Positions 21,901 through 32,819 of a stretch of 64,000 nt of DNA are shown here, piece after piece. The notes beneath the pieces are model-generated. The model searched no databases, was not told the DNA's origin, and saw nothing but the letters and a program-made list of their open reading frames with translations. The stretch covers positions 30,747,029 through 30,811,028 of the forward strand of contig OX467083.1 of NCBI GenBank assembly GCA_950106755.1. The letters run 5' to 3'. The position numbers were made by a program, and so were the translations under genes. This DNA is from Climacium dendroides (Eukaryota; Streptophyta; Bryopsida; Hypnales; Climaciaceae). Within the stretch, counting starts at the first letter, position 1; every line of letters starts with the position of its first letter.

Positions 21901-24900
21901 CCAAAATGGCCCCCAAAACCACTTGACACTTGTCCTTCTAATATTCATCATTTGAGGTATCCTCTTTGTTTAGTTTTCCTTCAAACTAGAAGTCAATTTT
22001 CAAGAGTGGTTATCTTAAGGTAATTATGACTATGAGTCCATTGAGTGTTGAGCATTGTTCTTATTGCCTAATTTTTTAAGGATCTTTTTGGAAGACAAAA
22101 AGAATATCGTAGATGCTATTATTGTACAATGTAGGAATGAAAAATGAATTTTCAAAGCTCTTAAAATAGATGTATCCAAAAGTGACTTTGAGCTCTCACA
22201 AATAGAGATTGTTTATTTCAAGTAAGAATTTGTAGAGATTGGTTTCAGAAAAGGGTTGCAATTAGATAGAATTATCATAATTGAAATTATCCCAATGCTT
22301 GATTGAAGATAATTTGTAATATTAAAAAAATTCCAATTTTTTTTTCTTGTTGGAATGCAAAGGGGAATTCTACAATCTAGCCCTGAAAGACCAAGTGTTC
22401 GTTTAACCTATGCAAGAAATTTTAGGTAGATTCTTACAAAATCAATTTGGGTTGGATGTTTATGGAATTTTGACACAAAGTCTGAACATGTGCTTCTTTA
22501 GTGGGAATATAATTTTTTTTCTAATCGTCCAAGTGCCTAAATCAAAAGTTATGTTTCCCTAAATTTTTTTGGAAGCTCAAGCAACTCTGGGCAACATGTA
22601 CATAATTCTTCCTATTATTTTGAAATTTGACAAGCACATGACTTACATGGTACAAGATGCAAATGTCAAAAAGAAATCCATTTGTAGTGTAAAAATCTCA
22701 TTCTAGAAGGTGTTAAAGTATGTTGGCCTTATTAAGCAAAGTCAAGAAAAAACTTTATCTTCTAACATCAAACATTATAATCTTTCAAGGTGTACAATAA
22801 AAGTTTCTAAAATATTTTTTTATATATCCCTACAACAATTTAGTACAAGTTTGTATAGTTGAATTTTGAAAAAAAGAATTATTTTTTTTTCTCATTGCCT
22901 CAGAAAGTGACAATTTTTCACAATTTTTACCTAAAATGTGTTTTGGTCCTTTAGGAGTTAGTAATGTGTATTTGTGAGACACCACACAAATAAATTATGA
23001 ATTTTCAATGACATGAAAATACATATATGGAATTCAACGTTGAATTCTCACAAATAGAGGTTGCACAATTTAGTAAAGAATTTATAAGGAACAATTAAAG
23101 AAGAGGGTTTGAAATAGGTGCAATTACCTTGTTGAAGAATTGGATATTGTAATTGAACAACAATGTCACTGCATCTGGAGAGGTAATTTTATTACAAAGA
23201 ATTCAACTCTTTGAATGCCTTCGTTTTCTAAAATATACCATATTTCAATTTTCAAACAATTAACATTTTTGGTGAAAATTTTAATTTATTTTTATGATTT
23301 AAAATGCTACTTGACTGAAACACAACAATGTGACAAATTTTCATAATTCAATTTGCTTGCATATGATGAAAACATACAAAAGCACGTCAAAAAGTTTTGA
23401 AACTCTTACACTAAGGTGTATTATTTCCAGCAACTACCTAATTTTTACATCCTACTTTTGGCCCCAATTCTATCCAAAAACACATCCAAATTTGTTCATT
23501 TTCTAACAAAATCACAACATTTATGCCAACAAGTGGTAATATGTCAATCTTTTTTACTCCTAAAGGACAAACCTTATTTTTTGGCACACCTTGAAAAATA
23601 TGTGTCCCTCTTGGAGTTGTCCCCAAGATGCTTAGATTTCTAATCATGGTGGTAATTGGCTTGTCTATCTTATAAAGAGTTCATTATTGAGATGGTAGTT
23701 GTCTAAATTTTATAATATAAATATTTTCCTATTGCAATTAGATTTTATGTCAGTAACTTTATATTTTTCTAAGTCTTATAATTTAAATAGGAAAATTATG
23801 AGAATTTTTAAAAAAATAGAATATAAAAATAAATTTTAAAAACCATCTTTTTGAGTAGAATAGATCAAAATCTACAAATAAAAATTTGATTTGTTCCATG
23901 TGTATTAGTAAAGTGAGAATTATAGAGACCTTTGATTTATAGAAAAATATAGTATCTTGTAGAATAATAAAATATAATATTTTTATTTAATTCAATTTAT
24001 ACAATATTAAAACAAAATCATAAAACTTACATATATATATTTAGCTTGCATTTGCACAATATTGTGTGTTTTCATTTGAATTTTTCTTCTTCAAAAAGAC
24101 ATTAATCTCAACTACAAAATTTTGTTTCTCATTTTAATCTTCATCATTGAAAAAAGAATTATTTGAAGAAAACAACATCCATAGAAGAAGTGATTTTCAC
24201 ATATGAAAAATATTTTAGAATTATCAATCAATTATATAAATACTAAAGTTTACTTGACTTTGCATTTTCAATTCAAGATTATTGCCAATGGATGTTTCGG
24301 ATGCAAGAGATTAAATAATTACTTGACAAATCTTTTATACTATTCTTCAGTAATATGTATGCCTTGTTAAGAATTTTAAATTAATTATATAAATTTTGTT
24401 ATGTTTACTATTTTATTTTTTATTTTTTTATAAAATAAAACTATGATAATTTTTCATCAAATTAATTTGAAACTTTCACATTGATAAACAACGTATTTTC
24501 TCATGTGAGTAAGTGTTGAATTCAAATGTAATTTAAAAGGCTAAATTGAATTACAAATGATATCTTACCATTTGAAAATGGACTTGGACCTTTAGGGATT
24601 AACCCAAAAACACATGATTGGATATTTGTATCCTTGAGATGAATTTAGTGCAAGCCTCCCAGATGAAGAAAAATATTTTTTTATCTAGTTTTTTTAGCAA
24701 AGTTGCTTGAATTCAATTCCAATGAAAGATTTATACTTTCCTTGTGATATTTTTTGACTTTCCTACATAACAAAAAGGCAAATCAATATTTTAATGTACT
24801 TTGATAAATAAAAATTCCTTTATTTTATATAAATTTAAGTTATATAAATGTTTTTTTTTAATTTGACTCCAACTAATGGAATGAAGCCTATGAATTCTAA

Positions 24901-26299
24901 TGTCCACTCCAAGTTTAAATTTTCTAGTTTTCTAAAATTTAATAGTTCTTTTCAATTTGAACTTTGGATCTATTACCATAAATTACTGATTTAATAATTT
25001 TAAAAATAATATAATATTTTGTTCTACACTATAGTACATCTATAGAAAAAAATTCAGATTTTTTGAGCATATTTTATACATAGTATTTTATATGAATTTT
25101 TGTCACTTTTAGTTTTTTTAAATCACAATAATTTCAAAGATTTATAAAAGAATTAAAAATTCTTATGATTTAGGTTTATGTTTTAATATTACACTATAGA
25201 AGAACCGTAATTACATCCCTAAGAAATAAAATCAAAGAATTTCATGCATATATAAGGATGTAGAAAAAGGAGTATATACAGAGATATTATAATTGATTGT
25301 AAAGTATGTGAAATGAGGGACCAAGAGCGAGGGCTTGAGAAATTAAATCACATGACTAAATTCTTTGAAGCACCAAAACTAGGATGTGATGAAGTTTGGT
25401 GTTGTATTTCTCTTGTACTATTCTTAGTTAACCCCTAAAGTCCCATTGTTTCTTTGAAGGACAAAATGGATTTCAAATAGGCTCTTGTGGTCTTAAGATT
25501 TGTCGAGATATTTTGAATATTTTAGTGAAGATAGAAAAACACATTAGCTTCCTGAAAATATAATTTTTATTTCAATTTGATCCTAAAAGAAAACTTTTAA
25601 AGTTATGGTACAAAAAGCTCTTTTTTAGTTTAGTAGGTAGAAAAAAAAACTGGAAAAGAAACTAAAAGAATTTAAAAATTTGTTTTGTGTAGATTATATT
25701 TTTATGTACATGGGAAGCTATGATTTATTCCATTTATGTATATTTGTTATGTGAAAGTTATGAACAATCTTATTTTTTAGGCAATTTAAGTATCTTCTTG
25801 AAAAAATAACTTATAGGATTCATTTCTAACTTCAATTTGCACAATCTTTCAACAATATAAGATTCACAAGATCTACCATTGAAATCAGTGTATTTCAATT
25901 CCATCCTACAACTATTAACAATTTAGATTTTCTTTCAATCTTAAACCTACTTCTATTTAACAATTTTTTGATTAGTAAAAACTAAGTGTGTATGTTTTTC
26001 TAATTTTTTTTCCTAGACCCTCAACTCAATTCTTTATTTTATGAAATTAGAAATTCAAAATCAATATAGCAAAAATTATAATTTATGATGGTTCAAAACC
26101 AAGAAATGTAATTAAGCAAGGTGATCTTATGATTAGATATGCAAAAAACATTAAATTGTTTTTTTACTCTTTGCTATAGAAATGGCAATTTCAAGTGTGT
26201 TTTTTGATGGAAAAGAAGCCTCAGGACTTTGAGGGTTAACCTTCCTCTAACATCAATGTCAAAAAATTGAAAAGATTTTTACAATTAACTCTGCGGATA
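18956..26299. other. AT-rich intergenic stretch without supported genes
   Basis: Only short open frames are present, none resembling known proteins. A TAAGGTAG motif occurs at about 20844. The motif AACCC(C/T)TAAAGGAC or its complement appears at about 20221, 24590 and 25430. From about 22,000 to 26,280 I see nothing else I can name. Confidence 0.5.
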
Positions 26300-26516
26300 G
26301 AGCAACCCAAACCAACAATGTATTCAATAGAGTCACTTTCTACACATAGGAGTCATTTTAGAACCTAAATGTAGGTAGAATGTAAATACCTTATCATTTT
26401 GGTTCATAAGCAATAAGCTATCTATGGTCTACCTACATTTAAGTTCTAAAATGACTATCATGTGTAGAAAGTGATGCCATTGGATACACTGTTGGTTTGA
26501 GGTGCTCCCACCTTAT
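26300..26516. mobile_element. Long-hairpin MITE (arms ~79 bp)
   Basis: Arms at about 26300-26379 and 26429-26507 are reverse complements with few mismatches; each carries the phrase tttctacacat or atgtgtagaaa and aaaccaacaatg or cactgttggttt. The right outer end reads, on the minus strand, taaggtgggagcacc, placing it in the TAAGGTAG-ended class. The long near-perfect stem could be a source of small RNAs if transcribed. Confidence 0.7.
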
Positions 26517-26678
26517 TAACTTTGAAGTTTGAAAAAGCACTAGCTTAGGCCTCACTATCCTTTCAAAGTTAAGCCCAATGAATGAGCTTCAAATCCAATC
26601 TTGCCCCTTTCATTTCAAAGTGAAAAAGCAATAAACCTAGTAAATGTATCCAAAAAATAGATTGCCATTTTGTTTCAG

Positions 26679-27045
26679 CTAAGGTAGCTGAACCATTTCC
26701 AACCACTTAAGCAATTAGGCATATTTGGAGTGCAAGTTTTTTGAGTGCACGAATTTTTTCCATGTAATGAAATAGAGTTTGGAAGGATTGTGTATTTTTC
26801 CAGAATTTTATTATACAAAAGTATAATTATTATGAATATTTTAATAAAAGATTCTCTTTGATCTATAATGGTGATACAAATCTTTCAATTTTTGACCATA
26901 AGTTGATTACAAAATTGACCAAGGTCTAGTAGCAATATTGATAGCATTATTAGCCAATCATAATGTGCCACAACTGCTCCTTGAACTCCACCACAATTTC
27001 ACAAAAAGAAAGCACAACTTCATGGAAAGAAAGCAGCCTATAAGT
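26679..27045 (-). mobile_element. TAAGGTAG-ended MITE, copy 1 of a three-copy family
   Basis: The outer end ctaaggtagctgaacc is followed by atttccaaccacttaagc. On the minus strand, the interior (aattgtggtggag, cagttgtggcacattatgat, tgaccaaggtc) matches 56825-57195 and 50880-51240. It is non-coding and lies just left of the Tc1 element. Confidence 0.65.
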
Positions 27046-27148
27046 TAACAAGATCTAAAATCGCACCAGCTCTAAAACTGCTCATATCCTCAAATGTAGA
27101 CTATGTGTATATATGTATGTATGCCTTCAGCAATGTACAAAAAGTGTA

Positions 27149-28871
27149 TAGTGGGGTCCAAAAATATTTCGAATTTTTGGCCTAGAGGTGAATCAGAATG
27201 AAAACTGCAAACTTTGAAAACCTCTTGTAGGCTCAAAAAGTCATCAATTCACAAACTGTAAATTGTGTTGGAAATATAATAGAGTCTACTTTGACTATAT
27301 GAAAAATTTGCATTACAGAAGTAGAAAATCATACATTTAAGAAAATAATCATAATATAGTATCTACCATCTAGTGCTACCACTTCCTGTTGAAATAATTG
27401 CTTGCATTCTATCAGGCATGGTTCTAATCAAGGTTTGGAGTTGCTCCAAAGATATTGTATCCCATGTTGATTGAATGATTTGTGCCATTTCCTCTTTGTT
27501 TCTTGGTCTAGGACGATGTCGTAACAAATCCTTGACAATCTTCCATAGATTTTCTATAGGATTCAAATTTGGAGAGCTTGCAGGCCAAATTAATTTTGCC
27601 ATACCATGAGCTTGTCTCCATTGCAATGGAAGTGAGTTACGGTGGACTGGAGCACCATCTTCCATAAGTTTCAATTATTGAGGGTAATCATGTAAAAAGT
27701 AAAATCCACTTAATGTTGCCTCATAAACAATGGTTACAAAATCGCTTGCTGTTCTTTTGTCTGAAGGTATAATAACAAGAGGGCATTTATCAAAGCCAGT
27801 AAATGCACCCCAAACCATCACTGAATTACGGCCACTCTTAAAAGTTAGAGCTACGCAATCCCACACATATTTTTCATATGATCTTCGCCACACTCTAATT
27901 TGCCGCAAATTTTTACCAATTTCAAATGATGACTCATCTGACCAAATTACATTGCACCAATCTTCAAAACTCCACCTTTCATGAGCACAGGAAAATTTAA
28001 GCCTATCTAATTTGTGCTTCTCACTAAGATATGGTTTCTAGGGTGCAATGCAATTTCTAAAACCCAAGTCATGTAAATACGGTTGTGTTGTGTTACAGCT
28101 CACATTCAATAGGCTTGATAATTCTGACAATGGTTGTCTTCTATCATCTCTAATATAATGTGCCATCACTCTAGTATCACGATCACTCAACTTTTGATGC
28201 CTACCACATTGAAATTTCAAAGATTTTACACTCCCTCGGATCTTCCAATTTGTCAAGATAGTAGAAACAGTTGACTGTGGAACATTCAACATAGATGCAA
28301 TGTCTGAACTCTTTATTCCACCCTCACACATTCCCACAATGCAACTCTTTTCCTCATCACTCAAGATTCTGTATGGCATGGTACCTCTCAAAGACCCAAT
28401 GCACAATCTGAAAATCAAAAGATTCAATCACTAACAAAACAAAACAAGGCAACTCCAATGCTCCTATCCAAACTACCTGTGAAACAACTTCAAGCCACCA
28501 TATCTCATCTGTGCAAGCCAATCTCCATTTCAATGACACTCTATGTTGTAATCTTGAGCTTTATACATTAATCTTTGCAATGAATACATGCCATCAAAGC
28601 AATGAAGTGGCGCTAGGAGCTCCAGAAGAGAACATGCATGTTTGAGCTCTTGACAACACAATTTACTAATTACAGCCAAATCTTTTAATTTCTGACACTT
28701 GCTCATGATTAACATGTGGTGATTAAAGGCCACTGACGGCTTCACAAGTTGCAATTGATTTGGTGAAAAAAGATTATATATTGAGGTAGGTACATGCAAT
28801 TGAATGCAACTATTTTTGAAGCATAAAATTGAGAATACATCCAAAATTCGAATTATTTTTGGACCCCACTG
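27149..28871 (-). mobile_element. Tc1/mariner transposon, DD34E type, with TA target duplication
   Basis: It is flanked by TA dinucleotides (27147-27148 and 28872-28873). The ends are inverted repeats of about 29 bp sharing agtggggtccaaaaata and ttcgaatttt, with only the first base and one inner base different. The 1723-bp body holds one transposase on the minus strand, interrupted by two nonsense codons. About 460 bp separate the transposase start from the right end. This is a structurally complete, recently inactivated element. Confidence 0.9.
27363..28379 (-). pseudogene. Tc1 transposase with two in-frame stop codons
   Basis: The ATG at 28379 opens a 338-residue frame, the usual Tc1 length, without frameshifts. 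It is interrupted only by TAG at 28038-28040 and TAA at 27675-27677. The N-terminus has two helix-turn-helix units (DIASMLNVPQSTVSTIL and then RQPLSELSSLLNVS) joined by a GR-box-like GRHQKL, the DNA-binding layout of Tc1. The catalytic triad is D148 (WSDESSF), D241 (MEDGAPVHR) and E276 (NPIENLWK), with 34 residues between the last two: DD34E. The Tc1 hallmark WPASSPNLNPIENLW is intact. Plant mariner-like elements usually have DD39D, so this type is unexpected here. Confidence 0.9.
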
Positions 28872-28944
28872 TACGTTTTAAGAGGTGGGCGAAGTAGAAA
28901 AATTAATTGCGCCCTAAGGGCGATGGGTGAATTTGTAAATGTAT

Positions 28945-28948
<4 letters not shown>

Positions 28949-29023
<75 letters not shown>
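28949..29023. repeat. (AC)n-(AT)n microsatellite
   Basis: About 35 bp of alternating AC is followed by about 37 bp of alternating AT, with a single G at the junction. It sits about 75 bp beyond the Tc1 right end. Confidence 0.95.
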
Positions 29024-29026
<3 letters not shown>

Positions 29027-29028
<2 letters not shown>

Positions 29029-29184
29029 GCCCTATGCCATTTCAACTTCGAAATTTCATAACTCATTCTAAGAAGCTCAAAAAAATATGAAACATTTTAA
29101 GAGGTTGGCGATTTTAGAGCCCTATGCCATTTCAACTTCGAAATTTCATAACTAATTCTAAAAAGCTCAAAAAAATATGAAACG
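29027..29184 (+). repeat. Two-copy direct repeat, 90-bp period
   Basis: The phrase gagccctatgccatttcaac begins at 29027 and again at 29117. Similarity continues through ttcgaaatttcataact and agctcaaaaaaatatgaaac. The units differ by a few substitutions. Part of the unit (aaaatatgaaac..cttgggtta) also resembles 53680-53700. Confidence 0.85.
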
Positions 29185-29289
29185 ACTTGGGTTACATGCC
29201 AATTCCACTTGTTTTTCAAGAAAAATTTACTGCAAAGTATTTCAAGAAGCTTTGCCTCCCCAAAATTCAGTTACAGCTCTTAGGCGGGG

Positions 29290-29523
29290 CTAGGTTGAAC
29301 TGGCCCCCCCTCATTGCCCCATTTTACCCCTGGGGAAAATGCTGTGGAATTTTTTATTTGCAATCAGATGAATTTTTTTGCAAATTCTGAACTCAGATTT
29401 GCAATCAGCGACCCCAAATTAGTTAGGGGTGGTGCAGAATTATAAAAAATCATGGCAAAAATTAGGGGACTTTTTTTCACAATTAATCCTGGCTGGGGCA
29501 ATGAGGGGGTCAATTCTCTCTAG
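29290..29523. mobile_element. MITE, shared-core family (copy B, ~234 bp)
   Basis: The left end contains gaactggccccccctcattg and the right end the inverted caatgagggggtcaattc; both continue to ctag at the outer edges. The core (gcaaattctgaactcagatt and gcgaccccaaattagttagg) matches copy A at 17232-17461, though the ends are entirely different in sequence. Confidence 0.7.
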
Positions 29524-29868
29524 TCCTTAGGTGGGCGATTTCTGGACCTGTTACCTTAGATTGGAAATGGGGTGATGGGTCGGCTGCTACTCTAAAACTG
29601 GAAAGGAATCTGATTGTAGGTTTTTAGAGTACTGCACACGTACTCATCCATCCCAAAGTCAATAATCTAATTTTAATCTTAAAATCCCCAAGCAATCTAT
29701 CTTAAATTAATAAGGTGCTCCGCCACTGAAACTTTCATGCCACTGACTCTTTGGTCTTTACAGATTACTTCCCCATTTTTACAGAGATTCATTGGCAAGA
29801 TGAGTGCAAAAATAGAATGACATCAGTAAGCTGTAACACAGAAATGAAGGACACTCAAAGTTATGGAG

Positions 29869-29956
29869 TAAGGTAGGAGCACCCATAACCGTCACTTCTA
29901 AAATGTTTATCATGTCCAAAACCCTTAAATTGACGGCTGGGGGTGCTCCTACCTCA
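29869..29956. mobile_element. Short TAAGGTAG-ended MITE (88 bp)
   Basis: The left end taaggtaggagcaccc (29869) and right end gggtgctcctacctca (to 29956) are inverted. Inner cgtca/tgacg extend the pairing to about 25 bp. The terminus closely matches the right end of the 26300-26516 element. Confidence 0.75.
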
Positions 29957-29996
29957 CATCTGTATGTCCCGTAGCTTGGGTCATACATATAGTTGT

Positions 29997-30125
29997 ATGA
30001 CGAGCTTCTTGCGGAGGCGGTTTTGTCCTCGTATTTTTATCCCTAGGGAAAATGTAGGAACCTTTTATTTGTTGTGCAAATTTTTTTTTGCAAATTTTGA
30101 GTTTGTGTTTGCAATTAAAGGCCCC
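29997..30125 (+). mobile_element. Shared-core MITE family, truncated copy C
   Basis: It starts gacgagcttcttgcggaggc, close to the left end of copy A, and shares aaaatgtaggaacc and gcaaattttgagtttg. It stops at about 30125 where the inverted dispersed repeat of 30135-30418 begins, so its right end is missing. Confidence 0.65.
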
Positions 30126-30134
30126 TGACAAGCT

Positions 30135-30418
30135 TGAAGAGATCACCATGCCAAAAGAAGCTCCTTTCAAATTCATTCCAACAAATTTTATACCCAAAAT
30201 GATGATATTTTGCTTGTAATTGGATTTGGAAGGAATTTTAAAATTTTCCTTTCAAAATTTAAAAAAAATATCAATGATAGCATTGGTGAATCTAAACGTA
30301 CAAATTAAATCTAAAACTTGGAATCTACAACTTCCATTTGTATATCAATTTCAAAATATTCTCCCAAGTAGAAGTTTATGATGATTTTTTCCAAATTGTC
30401 AATTCAAGAGAAGACTTT
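30135..30418 (-). repeat. Dispersed repeat, inverted partner of 16003-16265
   Basis: On the minus strand it matches 16003-16265 block by block (gacaatttggaaaa, gttgtagattcc, attcaccaatgctatcattg, attacaagcaaaatatcatc). The two copies lie 14 kb apart. Confidence 0.65.
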
Positions 30419-30904
30419 GGATGTTTAGTAGTTAAACGTAAAAATGACTTTAAAAAAGTGACAATAATTCATTAAGTTCTTTTAAAGTGATCTTACTAAC
30501 TGAGAATATATTAAAAAAATTTAACCAAAAAAACTTCCATATTCATTTTTTTTCAAAATTATAAAACAAAAGGTGAATGAAAGATAAAACTAATATGCTA
30601 ATACCTTTTGGAAGACTTTGAGAATCATTAATCTCACTGATGAGAATGTTCTAGTAAAATATAAGTATTCTTTATTTCATTTTTAATATAAAATTTTGAA
30701 ATTGAGAACAAAAGACAAGTTCATTTATTTTTCTACCTACATTGCCCACAAAATAAAAGTCCTTATAACTTTTATATCATTATTTGGAATTCAATGTTAC
30801 AAATGATTTTAAGTACATATCAATCTATACAATTCCTTCAAAAATATAATTAATATGAAATGTTTTTTAGAATATATTTTTTGTTGCTCAATTTCACATT
30901 GAAA

Positions 30905-31035
30905 TTTTAAAAATTAGTAACTTTTGTGCAATATTTATTGGAATGACATGAAATAAAGCTTCACACTTAGATTATCATGAGTAGCATCCATCTTAAAAAA
31001 TTTATGCAAAATTACAAATTACAAAGTCAATAGAG
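30905..31035 (+). repeat. Dispersed repeat, copy 1 of 3
   Basis: It contains attggaatgacatgaaa, aaagcttcacac, agattatcatgag, catccatctt and aagtcaatagag. The same order occurs at 36930-37040 (direct) and 61690-61815 (inverted). It is non-coding and unclassified. Confidence 0.6.
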
Positions 31036-31599
31036 CCTATCCAAGTACTCCAAAAGCCCATAGTGAGCTTTTGGTCTTTTGGGCGTTAGTTCTCATATTG
31101 AACTCATTTTTCAAGTATCAAGTTTGGATTTCTTTTATTTGTTACTTTAATAGAAACTAGTGAGCCATGTGTTGTAGCCACAATATACTAAAATAAAGTA
31201 AATGCATTTTTTCTATTTCTTAAAACTTTGAAATTCAATATCTTTTAGTAGGAAAAATTTCAGGCCTAAAAGAGACCAAGATTTTTTGTTTTTGGCACCT
31301 TTGCAATGCAAATAAAAAATAATAAAAAATATTAAAAAATAGCCAATCTAATGTGGCACCGATGTGGTACCAATAGTGGCATGTTAGATTCCTATTTTTT
31401 ATTTATTCTATAGGATAAAGAACTTCACCAGGAACTTCAAGTCATATGAACATGGTGCCATGATGGTACATTGAAATACAATTGAGTTAATTTGGTGCCA
31501 ACCTCCATACCAACCTAGTATAGATAAAATGACACTAAATGACATGTATGTAGCTTTTGGTGTCAAAATGGCACCAAAACAACTGATCCAACTTTTGTG

Positions 31600-31780
31600 A
31601 TATTGTAGCCTCTTTGAACCCTTAAATTTTCCTAATTAGTGTGCCGTGAATCGGAATGCCACAAAACAAAGTCCATGCATCCCTCCTCATTGAGAACTTC
31701 TTGATAGTACCAAGAATGCAACCGGCAAATGCATGATCCTTGAGAGTTGATTGTATTAAACAAAACAAACAACCTAATTT
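31600..31780 (+). repeat. Dispersed repeat shared with 51870-52135
   Basis: Shared blocks include gtcggaa/atcggaatgccacaaaac, acaaagtccatgcatccctc, taccaagaatgc and aacaaaacaaacaacc. The stretch 32300-32385 also resembles the first part of the 51870 copy (gtgtgccctgtgccgttgtc). Confidence 0.6.
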
Positions 31781-31917
31781 AATGTACGAAAATTTTGTAG
31801 ATCTTTCAGCAATTTTTCAGGATGTTTTCAAATTGCAAAACCATTTTCTTTTACCAATTCCACTGACTAACAATTAACTAACTGGACATTGGTTGTCTTC
31901 ACTTTCAGTGGATTTTT

Positions 31918-32010
31918 TCTTTTCCTTTTCCTTTTCCTTTTTCTTTTTTTGACACAAATAAAGGAGACCTTTACTGCAAGAAGGAACAAATACAAGCACC
32001 CAGCCGCAAG
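31918..32010 (-). mobile_element. LINE 3'-end remnant
   Basis: A T-rich run is followed by gacacaaataaaggagacct and ttactgcaag, a diverged version of the LINE tail seen at 9232 and 17545. No coding part remains, and no target duplication was found. Confidence 0.4.
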
Positions 32011-32402
32011 TGAGCAGGGTGGCATTCTGTCCCCTTTATGTGTTTGGCCTCTGAATGTTTTTATTGAAAAATGATTTTCGGTCCTGCACTTGATCTAAAT
32101 TTGTACGAAATAGGCAAAGAAAAGCCCAAATTTTCTTGACCTTCAAATTCTTCAGAGTACACAGAATATGCTGTAAAGTGGCCCAAAAGTTTTAAAGCAT
32201 TTCAAATTTTTTAATCTATGGATTTGACAGCTTTAACCTTTGTGTATTGAACTCTAATAATATGATAAAGGGAAACCTTACTACAGTAGTCTAAAACCTT
32301 ATAAAGGACTAGTGTGCCCTGTGCCGTTGTCACAACCAAAATAAAAGTAATCTTCTATTTCATAGAAACTATGAAATTCAATAACTTGCACATAACATTC
32401 AG

Positions 32403-32808
32403 TAGGGTAGAACCCACCCATCACCAACCATAACCCCATCAGCAATGAATAGGGGGGCTGAAATTCAAGAGAGGTTGGACTAATTTTCAAACATGAGTTC
32501 TTGATTTCTACCCATCAACTCCTCCATTCTTTTCATGACACATCTGCTTGGTTTAGCGTGCCAAAGTGAACAAGAAGCAGTCTCTTAAATGAGCAGTTTT
32601 GGAATAGTCTACACATTGGACATGGGTCCAGACCAACTTTTGCCTTTCAAATTTCATAGTAATTCCAATTCAAGCAATAAAATTACTAAATTTTGGCAGT
32701 CCTCCTCATTTCTATCTCTGCACTTGTAAAAAAATTTGCTTCATTACTGTACTCCACCTCTTGTCCACAGTTGCTTGTTCGGTAGGTTATGGGTGGTTCT
32801 ACCCTAGC
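32403..32808 (+). mobile_element. TAGGGTAGAAC-ended MITE (~405 bp)
   Basis: The left end tagggtagaacccaccc and the right end gggtggttctaccctag are inverted. The interior, including aagaagcagtctcttaaatg and gacatgggtccagaccaac, recurs inverted at 47890-48290. It is a variant of the TAAGGTAG-ended class. Confidence 0.75.
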
Positions 32809-32819
32809 AGCGAGAAGGA

